Source of the DNA: Phoronis australis
Lineage: Eukaryota > Phoronida > Phoronidae
Reading direction: 5' to 3'
NCBI GenBank assembly: GCA_002633005.1
Contig: NMRA01000917.1
Coordinates: 1,882 to 43,970 of the forward strand
DNA: 42,089 nt
Shown here: in pieces, positions 26,301 through 33,424 of the stretch
Layout: each line of letters starts with the position of its first letter
Numbering within the stretch: the first letter of the stretch is position 1
Program-made: the position numbers and the translations under genes
Notes under the pieces: generated by a model
What the model was told of the DNA's origin: nothing
The model's input: only the letters and a program-made list of their open reading frames with translations
The model's database searches: none

Positions 26301-27667
26301 CACTGCGATCAGAAGTACCTGGTCCTTCACGAAGGTTTGTTAAATCCTTCAGCTCCCAAAAGTAGTTGTAGTATCTATATTTTCCACTTCTAAAGATTTC
26401 TATACTGTACCCGCATATTGTGTCGTCATCAAATGAGCAACTTATTTTGTCGCATCCCGATAGCTTCAAAACTGAAACAGAAATATGGCAGTGTGGCGCT
26501 AACTACATGTACGGGACAACTATACTGACTTCATTCCGGACTCTAATTGAGGAATTGGTTTACGGAATGTTTGTTAAACAAAATCAGTGTTGGCTGTACC
26601 AAGAATTTCCCATAATATTCCGTGATACCATTACAAAAATACACAGTTTGCCATTCGTAAATCTTAAAGGGATACCAAATGCCAGTCTTGGCCCATTAAC
26701 TGATACTAACAACGACTTTCCCATCCAGTTTTCTGAAACGAAAGAATGCTCTGTAACCCTCGACAACCCCAAAAAATTTGAAAGGAAAATTTAAAATTCT
26801 TTTCAAAGTCTGCTAAACGGGCAAGCGAGGCCTACGCTTTAGGCGAGTTACAGGACAATTGTACACACCAAAAACCATAATATCCAATCTGGGTCACAGA
26901 GAACATTGAGTTTTTATTCAAATGCTGCTTTTGCCATTCAAGTAGATGCCAGTAATGCCTTAGCGTGTGGCACATGTAGATAGCAAGGTTGGTTGAAATC
27001 ACAAAACAGGATTTAGTATGCTTTAAATAAACCTCTGTCTGCCTGCGTTTACCGGGATATTTAGGACAAAATGGCACTTTGATGTTTTACAAACAAACTC
27101 AGAAGAAAAAGTTTCAAATGTATTTTGATATTGAGAATAGCATAAGCCGATGAGGGCAAGGGTTACCTGTTTCATAACCTATCTAACGCCGGTCATTTTG
27201 GTGCAAACTATAGAAAACTGTGAAAGCCGAAAACCAAGTCATTCGGAAAACATCCTTGATCATAGAGTGATGGGATTGCACAAAGGTGAGTATGTAGTGC
27301 GAAACTAGTGAAATTAGTTTTTCCATGATCTCCATCTTAAATAAGTTAATCTAAGATTATCTAGGTTTTATCTTAGATAATAATAATAACAAAAACAACA
27401 ACATTAATAATAATAAAAATACCAAAATCAATTATAATAATAGTAATAGAACTATTCCTCTTCACAAAAATATGTAATAATAATGATGGTGATGGTGATC
27501 GTCATCACTATTCTGATAGTCATAATGTTAGTGGCAATGGTGAAAGCGATAAAAGTGAAAGTATTATAATGAAATGCCGGTGAGTTATCAATTCCCTTGA
27601 ATAAAATGTCATTACCTGCTATCCCGTGCAGAACAAGTAAAACCCAGCGACAGACCGCGTAATCCAT
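5296..27667 (-). CDS. Multi-exon gene for a secreted or cell-surface MAM/EGF repeat protein (16 exons seen, 3' end open)
   Basis: The inferred protein reads signal peptide, MAM, EGFx3, MAM, EGFx3, MAM, EGFx3, MAM, about 1068 residues with no stop. Exon lengths are 52, then four sets of 177+260+79, with 363 nt between sets. Phases fit at every junction. Intron lengths from the 5' end are 1144, 820, 1534, 2449, 510, 1057, 1295, 2208, 493, 1099, 1382, 2240, 512, 778 and 1646, so equivalent introns have similar lengths in each unit. MAM and EGF domains are extracellular adhesion modules, so a secreted or surface role in adhesion or matrix is inferred. No transmembrane or GPI segment was found because the C-terminal exons are not in view. 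Nephronectin and EGFL6 also combine EGF with MAM, but the repeated order here differs and I assign no symbol. A reading as four separate genes is unlikely: only the first unit has a signal-peptide exon, and MAM donors match EGF acceptors in phase. Confidence 0.85.
7012..7019. other. TACATGTA: footprint candidate in the donor of exon 15
   Basis: The change is identical to that at exon 7: GTACATGTATG instead of GTATG of units 1 and 3. Confidence 0.65.
7021..7280 (-). CDS. Exon 15: MAM domain 4, central part
   Basis: 260 nt, in phase 1 and out phase 0, acceptor AATTTACAG. It encodes GCVLEFYYFMDFHGLGPL and the GKQGSSWKRAFIDVSQL block. The donor is AAG|GTACATGTATG, with the same 6-bp gain as exon 7. 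Confidence 0.87.
8059..8235 (-). CDS. Exon 14: MAM domain 4, first part
   Basis: 177 nt, phase 1 at both ends, acceptor TTTTTGTTTCAG and donor CAG|GTAAGT. It encodes CSFDDDAICGYNIEIY, a FYNYFWEL strand and GPGSSDHSTTG. Confidence 0.88.
8748..9110 (-). CDS. Exon 13: EGF domains 7-9
   Basis: 363 nt, phase 1 at both ends, acceptor ACTCTTTCAG and donor T|GTAAGTCG. It holds three EGF repeats; the third starts DVDDC and contains CVDKTNDYQC. Past the donor the frame gives CKSYTCKNG and then loses the EGF pattern, which supports an intronic, decaying fourth repeat. Confidence 0.85.
11338..11345. other. TACATGTA: footprint candidate in the donor region of exon 12
   Basis: The plus strand reads ACAATTACATGTACC here, against ACAATTACC at the equivalent position of unit 2 and CCATTACC in units 1 and 4. 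This is a clean 6-bp difference at a TA, at intron positions +6 to +13. Confidence 0.65.
11351..11429 (-). CDS. Exon 12: MAM domain 3, C-terminal part
   Basis: 79 nt, in phase 0 and out phase 1. It encodes VVFRAANSDSDP, then YGGHILDDVSLLAC. The intron begins GTAGGTACATGTAATTG where paralogues have GTAGGTAATGG or GTTGGTAATTG, i.e. a TACATGTA in place of TA. Confidence 0.85.
12812..13071 (-). CDS. Exon 11: MAM domain 3, central part
   Basis: 260 nt, in phase 1 and out phase 0. It encodes GCALEFYYFMNLQGLGAF and the GNQGNSWKRAFIDVSQL block. The protein is closest to exon 7 (shared NLQGLG and SQGSTEV). The donor AAG|GTATGTTGG lacks the 6-bp insertion found at exons 7 and 15. Confidence 0.87.
14171..14347 (-). 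CDS. Exon 10: MAM domain 3, first part
   Basis: 177 nt, phase 1 at both ends, acceptor CTGTTTCAG and donor CAG|GTATGT. It encodes CSFDDDAICGYNIEIF, the YYNYFWEL strand and GPGTSDRSTTG. Confidence 0.88.
14841..15203 (-). CDS. Exon 9: EGF domains 4-6
   Basis: 363 nt, phase 1 at both ends, acceptor TTTTTCAG and donor T|GTAAGTCG. It holds three EGF repeats, the third (KDDC...CVDKTNDYQC) of the calcium-binding, hydroxylatable type. Beyond the donor the reading frame stays open as CKSHSCKNGSTCSDL, a recognisable EGF start, in what should be intron. Use of that extended frame is the alternative, but it would have to terminate or splice elsewhere. Confidence 0.85.
17412..17490 (-). CDS. Exon 8: MAM domain 2, C-terminal part
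   Basis: 79 nt, in phase 0 and out phase 1, acceptor TTACCAACAG. It encodes VVFRATNGDS, then YGGHILDDVSLLDC. The donor reads G|GTTGGT, weaker than the GTAGGT of its paralogues. Confidence 0.83.
18777..18784. other. TACATGTA: footprint candidate in the donor of exon 7
   Basis: The intron reads GTACATGTATG here and GTATG in units 1 and 3. The 6-bp gain starts at intron position +4 and replaces G at +5 by A. Confidence 0.65.
18786..19045 (-). CDS. Exon 7: MAM domain 2, central part
   Basis: 260 nt, in phase 1 and out phase 0. It encodes GCALEFYYFMNLQGLGPF and the GKHGNNWKRAFIDVSQL block. The 5' splice site is odd. Instead of AAG|GTATG, as in exons 3 and 11, it reads AAG|GTACATGTATG, a 6-bp gain that removes G at intron +5. 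The same change is seen at exon 15. A weaker donor is expected. Confidence 0.86.
20103..20279 (-). CDS. Exon 6: MAM domain 2, first part
   Basis: 177 nt, phase 1 at both ends, acceptor CTGTTTCAG and donor CAG|GTAAGA. It encodes CSFDDDVICGYN, the YYNYFWEL strand and GPGTSDHSTTG. Intron 5 upstream is only 510 nt and is homologous to introns 9 and 13. Confidence 0.88.
20790..21152 (-). CDS. Exon 5: EGF domains 1-3
   Basis: This 363-nt exon is phase 1 at both ends. It encodes three six-cysteine EGF repeats. The third starts DIDDC and contains CVDKTNDYQC, which fits calcium-binding EGF and the C-x-[DN]-x4-[FY]-x-C aspartate-hydroxylation consensus. The acceptor is TTCTTCAG. The donor T|GTAAGT falls inside the codon for the first cysteine of what looks like a fourth EGF. 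After splicing, that codon is completed as cysteine by exon 6. Confidence 0.85.
22695..23160 (+). pseudogene. Fragment of a LINE (L1/Tx1-like) reverse transcriptase
   Basis: In one frame (about 22695-22905) the translation gives RRWVKIFYSNI and RGCRQGDPLFPYIYILCAK, with stops; this is the RT fingers/palm region before the catalytic box. In the next frame (about 22900-23110) it gives QYAGDTSITLDWS and VSGLLVNVDKTKAIWFGS. A short FLGVDFDTKLNS follows back in the first frame. The catalytic box is YAGD rather than YADD. Frame changes and stops show a dead fragment. It sits in intron 4 in the opposite orientation to the host gene and is absent from the equivalent introns 8 and 12. Confidence 0.8.
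23602..23680 (-). CDS. Exon 4: MAM domain 1, C-terminal part
   Basis: This 79-nt exon is in phase 0 on entry and phase 1 on exit (acceptor TTCCAACAG, donor G|GTAGGTAATGG). It encodes VVFRATN, then YGGHILDDVSLMAC, the MAM ending with the fourth conserved cysteine. LDD matches the family ALDD signature. It is followed by a 2449-nt intron, longer than its equivalents because of a LINE fragment. Confidence 0.85.
25215..25474 (-). CDS. Exon 3: MAM domain 1, central part
   Basis: This 260-nt exon enters in phase 1 and leaves in phase 0 (acceptor TTACAG, donor AAG|GTATGTTG). It encodes the third MAM cysteine in GCALEFYYFMSYQGLGPL, then VSISQGN and the GRQGNSWKRAFIDVSQL strand, which corresponds to the family G.QG..W..A block. 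The first 15 residues (starting KAMYASRKVHIASLN) are the most divergent of the four copies, so unit 1 appears to be the oldest or the least homogenised. Confidence 0.88.
26295..26471 (-). CDS. Exon 2: MAM domain 1, first part
   Basis: This 177-nt exon is phase 1 at both ends. The acceptor is TTTCTGTTTCAG and the donor GTAAGTG. It encodes the MAM N-terminus, with CSFDDDTICGY supplying the first two conserved MAM cysteines and an extra cysteine five residues before (CDKISC). It then gives a YYNYFWEL strand and GPGTSDRSATG, which matches the family's GP..DHT..G block. It lies directly after the signal-peptide exon, whereas in the other units this exon follows an EGF exon. Confidence 0.88.
26504..26511. 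other. TACATGTA: Tc1-type excision-footprint candidate in intron 1
   Basis: From GCGC to TATAC(T/C)GA this segment is 33 bp here but 27 bp in both unit 2 (20.30 kb) and unit 3 (14.37 kb). Replacing TACATGTA by TA restores the length exactly. Confidence 0.6.
27372..27510. repeat. Microsatellite-rich stretch in intron 1
   Basis: AAT/AAC trinucleotide runs (about 27378-27450) are followed by GATGGTGATGGTGAT (about 27484-27500). Purely low-complexity; open frames through it are artefacts. Confidence 0.8.
27616..27667 (-). CDS. Exon 1: start codon and signal peptide
   Basis: The ATG has A at -3 and G at +4. It is followed by a hydrophobic run, MDYAVCRWVLLVLHGIA, that ends in a donor G|GTAATG after one base of the next codon. 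Splicing to the 26471 acceptor continues in frame as VLKLSG and then the first MAM cysteine, giving a plausible cleavable signal peptide of about 18-22 residues. No equivalent exon precedes the other three MAM units, which supports this as the single 5' coding exon. A 5' untranslated exon further upstream cannot be excluded. No TATA box was recognised upstream. Confidence 0.6.
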
Positions 27668-27735
27668 TTTCGTCTCTATATGTCCTGGTCTCGTCTGGAA
27701 ACAACGACAGTTTTCTTACAAAACACAGGCGCCAC

Positions 27736-27850
27736 AGCACTGAGATAAGTAGGGGGAGCTGTAGCCCCCCAGCCCCCTATGTTGCGCATCTCATGTAGCA
27801 TGGGGGGCGCAGCACTGAAATAAGTGGAGAAGGACCTTTATTCCCCCAGC
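27736..27850. repeat. Imperfect direct repeat upstream of the gene start
   Basis: Two copies of a C/G-rich block of about 85 bp share CAGCACTGA(G/A)ATAAGT and CCCCCAGC(C/A)CCCTATG(T/G)TGCGC. It lies 70-185 bp upstream of the start codon, so it could fall in the promoter or 5' UTR, but it may be only a dispersed-repeat fragment. Confidence 0.55.
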
Positions 27851-29640
27851 ACCCTATGGTGCGCCACCCATGAAAAGGTGATTATGATGACTGACAATAA
27901 AGTGTCAATAAACAACAAGGCATGAACCATAACAGTTTCGGTGTGATAAAAGCTCAGTATAAATCATAAGATTATTTGTAGGTCCCCAATTCAGTAATTG
28001 GCTGGCTCTTCAGTTTACATGTATGTATCCGTCAGTGAGTGATGTCGACATATACTGCATCATCTGGGACGTCTGCTTGATTGAATTAAACGCAAAATCT
28101 AGACTCATTGATTTTGCTGCTTTGTTACATCAACACATACTGATCACAAGATAAATACAACTTGTGTGACCAAATACATGTCTCTGCAATTAATTAACTG
28201 CTGCTTATGGAATTGAGCAGACTGAGAATTATTTCCAATTATTTCCAGACGCAATGCAAAAATTACTGATCTGTTCCATCTAATAAAGTTCCTGTCAAAT
28301 GTGGTAGACAAGGCGCACCAACAAATTGTAATACATGTATGATTCTGCTATGACTTACTCGAGCACGGTCGAGTTTGCAAACACAATGTTTGCCAATGGC
28401 GATCTCGCTTTTATTCGTTAAGCAGCTAACAGATTCTTGTCCTGGTGAGGTATGTACAGAAGAATTTGAATTTGCGCGCGTTGGCCAAAACACACGAACT
28501 TCTGAAAAAGGTTGCTCGGGACACGTAAAGCACAGGCAGACGATGGACACTGAAAACTTTGCTGAACCTAAGCTCCCAACTTCAACTGTCCCAATTCAAA
28601 TAAAATCTGCGTGCACATCACTCAAAGTGGTATTAAATAAACCTTGAAAGTACATGTATAATCTGTCCTTGATTCCATCAAATTGTTCGTGTGAGTTGCG
28701 AATTGGAGACGAAATTTCCAAACAAACGCAAAACTCTGAATTCAAAGAGGTTAAATATTTAACATGGCGGAATTCAGTTGTGCTTTAACTTGAAGATAAA
28801 ATTTCGATTTTGAGCAAGGAACCCGTAAGTCAGTCAAGAAATCTGCCCCAAATTTAAATGATTGAGGTTACTAAAACGAACCTTTCACGTAAGTGTAATT
28901 TGTTTAGTATCTTATACCTCATTTTAGCCTTTGATGTAGAATTTAGTTGTATTTGATTTTGAGATTATGTGTTACTCTTGGCGAAGATTTGCGATGTCTG
29001 ACCGCACCTATCGGCAGCTGCTGGATCAAGTTCGCAGCAGGCCTGCCGTACTAGCCAGCAACTCGTGGTTCTTCAGTTATAAAAATTGTTAGTTTTCAAA
29101 ACCACAGTTCAAATACATTCAAACTGATACTTAATTATATTGAGGTCATTCAAATAACATACGTGGGCACGCGAAAACAGAGCTTCAGACTTGATTCGGG
29201 AGTGTTCGTGAAAAAATCCCGGATATTTACGAAGGTCGTCTGCCATGAACGTCACAAAATAATGCCCTGGAGTTTGTGATTTTGGCGTTTTTTCGACATT
29301 TCTGTCGCCAAATCACCACTCAAATGCACTTTGATGTGATCACGTGAAAGAAGGAATTCAAAGATTTGTTCGAAGCTGATTTCGCAGAGTTCTATGAATA
29401 TTTGAGGAAACCGATTTTTAGAGTCCAACCTTTATGTTTTATTATGTAATGATTGACGTCAGTAGTGATCAAGCAACAGATAAACGCCAGCGCCTATGAC
29501 ACAAAGCCGTTTCGGTTGTTTAAAACTCCTAATATTAAGGGTTGTGAGCAAGTGACACGAGAACACGATAAGTAAATTGCGGTTTCGGTGGTCAAAGTCC
29601 ATTGAAAAGCTTGTAAAGCAACAGCCGTCAAGCTAGCTGT
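27851..29640. other. Intergenic DNA with no supported gene
   Basis: Apart from the cysteine-containing frame above, I see no exon with domain signal. A 33-codon ATG-initiated frame at 28997 (MSDRTYRQLLDQV...) has no splice or family support. TACATGTA occurs at 28016, 28332 and 28651. Confidence 0.4.
28263..28600 (-). other. Open frame with cysteine-rich stretch; possible exon of an unknown gene
   Basis: The minus-strand frame stays open for about 110 codons without an ATG. It contains CLTNKSEIAIGKHCVCKLD. An acceptor-like CCTCACCAG (exon from 28441) and a good donor CTCGA|GTAAGT (exon end 28359) bound this cysteine part. No family was recognised, and the plus strand is also open here. Chance is a real alternative. 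Confidence 0.2.
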
Positions 29641-29647
29641 GAGTAAT

Positions 29648-29702
29648 GGGGCTATTCGGAAAATCTACGATAACTAGAGGGCGTGCGTGTACTAGTGGTG
29701 AT
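29648..29702. repeat. Left terminal inverted repeat of the 3.5-kb element
   Basis: It matches the inverse of 33115-33165 over the outer 17 and inner 15 bases, with a divergent centre. Confidence 0.65.
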
Positions 29703-29739
29703 AGATTAACAGCCTCGATTTCGCGAGCCCTTTAAATAC

Positions 29740-29832
29740 ATGGTGAAATGGCTTGCAGCCGTGCCAACTGAATCTGAGATTGCGTAAAAAGGGTGCTTCT
29801 GTGAGAGGAAGTAAGCACGACCTCATACAAAG
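29740..29832 (+). pseudogene. SAP-domain first exon remnant
   Basis: An ATG at 29740 opens MVKWLAAVPTES. One frame over, the sequence gives LRLRKKGASVRGSKHDLIQR, the second helix and Gly-x-Lys-x-(D/E)-L core of a SAP DNA-binding domain. It ends at a good donor AG|GTAAGG. The two halves are out of frame, so a frameshift has broken it. SAP domains head the YqaJ-type proteins of such elements. Confidence 0.5.
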
Positions 29833-31268
29833 GTAAGGTTTGTGATTATTTTAACGATTATTCCATGATTATTCTACCGATGCCTGTTAACTGAGGCATT
29901 CGCCGATGTCGACTTCGCGGCAGTCAGTCGCCAGCCAGAGTCTGGTTAATCTTTGTATGTTGTGATATGTGATACGGTACTTGACGTAGCAATCGGGATC
30001 TTTTCGTACAGTACATCAAAGCATTATTATTGTTTGGAATGATTTCTAAAAGTTTATCAGTGACAGTTGAATCAATCAATGCTGAATGTTTATGCTGTCA
30101 ACTCGATACAGGTTAACGAGTTAAGATTACAATCCAATCCCAATGGCAAAGGGTACGTGAGTGATAAATATCCATTGCATTAGACTATTTGTTTACTCCC
30201 TATCATATGTCTTCTGGAAATCTACACGTTGAAATGGAAATCTATCACGTCAGTTTTCACGTAACCTTTGGTTTTTAGGTTTGAAGGCTTGTACCGTGCA
30301 GAGAAGATGTGCATCGCTTCTGTACCGTCCCTGAATGGACAAAAATTGGTTTTTAGCATTTGACTGCAGCTAACCAACAAGATCTTCCCATCCAGTGCAG
30401 ATCTGTTATCAAAGCCTACTTTCAATATTGGAGACAACGAACAAAGCCTTTGAAAAGGAACAGCTATTTTTAAAGTCATTTTGTTAAATTACTTATTCAG
30501 GTCCCGAGGGGGGATTGGCATGGGGGTTGTAATATTTGGTACAACTGAATGTGTGGAAATAACAGGTAATACATGTTTGGGGAAAAGAGCATGGTGAGGT
30601 AATTCTTAACCTTCACGAAGTCCCTTCAAGTTGATTTCATGAAACTGTTTTGCTACTTGTATCAATTGTAAAACCACGAAAATATATTACATTTTCCAAA
30701 TTCACAGTGACTGAATAGTCTTAACTCATGCCTTGAAATGTTGCAAGTCGTTATAAATTCAAATGACTGCCATTTTTGTGAAAATTGCATTTTTGATGGT
30801 GCCTTACGATTTGTAATTACTCTTAAACAACAGAAAGATTATCCATCATTTTTAAATGACCCAAGTCTTCATATCTTCTATTAGAAGAAAAACGGTTCCC
30901 TCAACCTTAGGCTAGAAGTATGCTTGACAGACCCATGAACCTGTAATCTGAGTTTAAAATTGCTGAAAGTATCAAAATTAAAAAGGCTTGAAAATGGGTA
31001 ACAAAGGTTTGAAGTTGTCTCAAAAAACTTGTATATTTTACAGACAAGTGATGCGTTTAAAGAATTGTTATGGCTAGGGATAAAAAATAAAGACACAGTT
31101 TTATGCAATACTCATTATATACACCCTTGGTTTCTGAAAATAGTAATTATTTACTTTTATGTGAAACTGTAGACCAATCACCATATATTTTTGAAAAACA
31201 GGGATAACATTTTTGATCCAATCTGGAGTACTTAATTATTCATATTTCAATATTTGTTCCAGGTTCAG

Positions 31269-31800
31269 TGACATTTTAAGGCCACTTCAAGCTGTATCAT
31301 AGACAAGCTTTGTTACTCCGTTCTCTTCCCACAGCACTTCCACACACCAGCAGTGCTGCATGGCACAATGTGCAAGTCAGTGGCCCTGGAGAAATGTGAA
31401 TCGCAGTACTAAGTTACCATAAGACAATGTGCCAGTGGAGTGTCTGTGTATCCAGACGAACTATATCTGACTGCTACACAAATAAGCCTTGTTGGTGAGG
31501 ATGCCCTTTCATAGGCAATGAGTCATGTGTGGACAATAGCTTATTTCCTTTCCTGGAAGAAACATGAGGGACTGAAGCTAAAGAAGACCTAGTCACACTC
31601 TGGTCTAGTTCAGAGTCTGATTTTGGGCTCAAAACGATTCAAGTGATATGCTGCTGTGTTTACCTTCAAGGGTCTAATTGTGGATGTTATTGAGGCTGAA
31701 TGAGGTTACATGAAAGAAAGCCACGTGTTGAAACTGGACCTTTTTTACAAGCGCTTCTATAGGCCATTGAAACTAGAACCCAGTGAAATGAAAGCCAAAA
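31269..31800 (+). pseudogene. YqaJ-type exonuclease domain remnant
   Basis: In one frame 31269-31520 gives HTPAVLHGTMCKSVALEKCE, a stop, then CASGVSVYPDELYLTAT and ISLVG. These parallel the YqaJ pattern TPA..HG...E..A...YE, G..V.PE.P.LGA.PDG. Further on, in other frames, are HEGLKLKKT (about 31563-31592) and LKLDLFYKRFYRPL (about 31728-31770), matching the family's L.LK..H and LPKL..FY segments. The catalytic Asp/Glu/Lys triad is not preserved. Stops and frame changes show it is dead. Confidence 0.55.
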
Positions 31801-32154
31801 GCTGAGTGACATTAAATTTTCCTTTCAGAAGAAAGGCTTTATACTATTGGTAAAAACTTTTCAATTTGGTACAGATTATGGGGAAATGACATTCAGTGAC
31901 TGCATCGATTGTCTTATTGTATGTTTTCAATTGTAGCTAGCTGGATAAGAATCTGCTATGCACAAGATTCGAGAATAAACAATTATCAGTGTATTTAAAA
32001 ACAAATGGCAAACTGAAAAAGCACAGAAAGAAACAACATTGCGAGGGAGTCCATAATCAGGCATATCAGGTGCTGAATTTCTGAATTACGTTCAATTCTC
32101 TCAGGTTATTGCTGAAGGATTGCTTTTCACTTTGTCCAACGGTGAAATAGATGG

Positions 32155-33067
32155 TCAGGCGGTTGGTTTCAGTTGTTTTTTCTTGCCTGTAACAGAATAG
32201 AAATATTAGCAAATTGTAAAAGAAAAGACAAGACAAAACTACTTTTGTAAGGCAGAACATACTTGACATTTCATCTTCATGTTTATGTGTAGAAACTAAT
32301 AACCTTTGTACCCAAGTCTTATTTAATATCTGAATTAAAATATGTGAAACAGGCTAAAAGTGATTTAACAATGTGTATTTTTCATGACACTTAAAATGTG
32401 CTTCTGATCTCAACAAGTAAAATTCATTCTAGGTGTCAATTTTTTTCCAATGCAATGTTACGACATTTACTGAATTAAGGCTTATTCATGTTAATTCGAT
32501 AACTGAGCTGGTGGTCCTGGGGGTGGGGTCCACGATAAAATAAGGAAACTCACTCATCTAGAGAATTTTATTGGAAACAGCATAGTTTTGAAGAGAAACT
32601 GCTGTGAAAAAGTCACTCTTGACTTCTGTGCATCACGTACCATACACCTCTTATTTTGGGAGCACTCCCACCCAGGACAATATGAATATGTGCTGCTAGC
32701 CTACCCGGCATCGGGTGAGTTTCCAAAAAGAAACACTTAGTTCCACTCAATAAAACTGTTATTCAGTGGGGTAACTGGTGGGGATAACATCACCGAACGA
32801 TGTTGATAGAAACTGATTGCTAAAAACTTACCAAGTAATGTTGTGTAGTCTCCGAATGGAACTGCATAGTCATAGACATAGAGCACACACGGGGCTTCAG
32901 CATCCACACACTTTTTGTCAGTTAGTTGACCCTGTTGACCGCAATTGTCCACGAATATAGTAACCTTAGGTCTTTTGGGAATTTGTGGCCACCTGTCGAA
33001 GACTTGCACCAGGGAAATTAGCAGTAATAAGGCTTAGCGCGACGACGTATTTTGATAAAAATTCCAT
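32155..33067 (-). pseudogene. Possible two-exon gene for a small secreted protein, frame broken in the signal peptide
   Basis: ATG at 33065-33067 starts MEFLSKYVVAL. One base out of frame, the sequence continues with a hydrophobic LLLLISLVQ run and then WPQIPKRPKVTIFVDNCGQQ and CVDAEAPCVLYVYDY, up to an excellent donor CTTG|GTAAGT at 32832. A strong acceptor (TATTTCTATTCTGTTACAG) at 32187 gives a short in-frame end and TGA at 32155-32157. The single extra base lies about 33031-33040 (CTAAGCC). It could be a real null mutation or a sequence error. Three cysteines and a CG..G...C......C spacing recall ML/NPC2-like lipid-binding proteins, but this is weak. It lies inside the inverted repeats of the 3.5-kb element. 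Confidence 0.35.
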
Positions 33068-33114
33068 CTTTTACCAGTTGTTTACATGCAGACAGCCACG
33101 CATGCGCAATTCAA

Positions 33115-33165
33115 TCACCACTAGTACAGCAGCGACACCGCGAGGAGAATTCTCCGAATAGCCCC
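33115..33165. repeat. Right terminal inverted repeat of the 3.5-kb element
   Basis: Read on minus it begins GGGGCTATTCGGAGAAT and ends GTACTAGTGGTGAT, matching the left end. Confidence 0.65.
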
Positions 33166-33424
33166 ATTGAATGTCAAGTCACAGCTAGCTGGAATTTACA
33201 GTTTTGCATTGAAGCCAGTTAAGGTTATATCAAACCTCTGACCATTTAGTAGCCTCCATTCTATCTCGTATATTAAAAAGCTAAGCTTTGTCAACTAGCA
33301 AAAGTATATATTATCTGAAAGAAAAAAATGTGGGAATATAAAAGTATTTTTTGTATTTATGTACCATTATTATTATTACATAAAAACCTTTTTATATCAA
33401 AATTTCAGTAAGGTACATTCGTAG

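Larger units (their letters stand above)
5296..27288 (-). repeat. Tandem array of about 6.1-kb exon-cassette units (4 units, the first without EGF)
   Basis: Equivalent sites recur at near-constant spacing. MAM first exons start at 26471, 20279, 14347 and 8235; MAM last exons at 23680, 17490, 11429 and 5374; EGF exons at 21152, 15203 and 9110. Introns align between units too (for example 10.2-10.4 kb with 16.25-16.45 kb, and 9.58-9.7 kb with 15.3-15.45 kb). This shows duplication of genomic DNA rather than exon convergence. In unit 1 the homology to the other units stops near 27288, just where an EGF exon region would begin. Confidence 0.85.
29648..33165 (+). mobile_element. Degraded 3.5-kb DNA transposon with SAP and YqaJ remnants (ISL2EU-like)
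   Basis: The ends are inverted copies. Left 29648-29702 starts GGGGCTATTCGG and ends ACTAGTGGTGAT; right 33115-33165 reads the same inward. AT flanks both sides (29646-29647 and 33166-33167), a possible 2-bp target duplication. Inside, on plus, are a SAP-domain exon remnant and a YqaJ-nuclease remnant. A G-rich end, AT duplication and SAP/YqaJ cargo fit ISL2EU. The inverted similarity also includes GCTAGCTGTGA outside these ends (about 29631 and 33190), so the true tips could be about 20-25 bp further out. No DDE transposase was recognised. Confidence 0.6.

Noticed and set aside
27452-27600. Downstream part of the frame following exon 1 (isoleucine/threonine-rich)
   Set aside because: It translates a GAT/AAT microsatellite beyond a good GTAATG donor.
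5296-27667. Four separate tandem MAM/EGF genes instead of one
   Set aside because: Only unit 1 has a signal-peptide exon. MAM last-exon donors and EGF acceptors are phase-matched, and no stop or poly(A) context separates the units.
28997-29098. 33-codon ATG frame MSDRTYRQLLDQV...
   Set aside because: Too short to judge, with no homologue, splice site or repeat support.
32480-32720. Plus frame containing HSHPGQYEYVLLAYPASG ending near a GTGAGT
   Set aside because: No start codon, no good acceptor and no family; the opposite strand is equally open.
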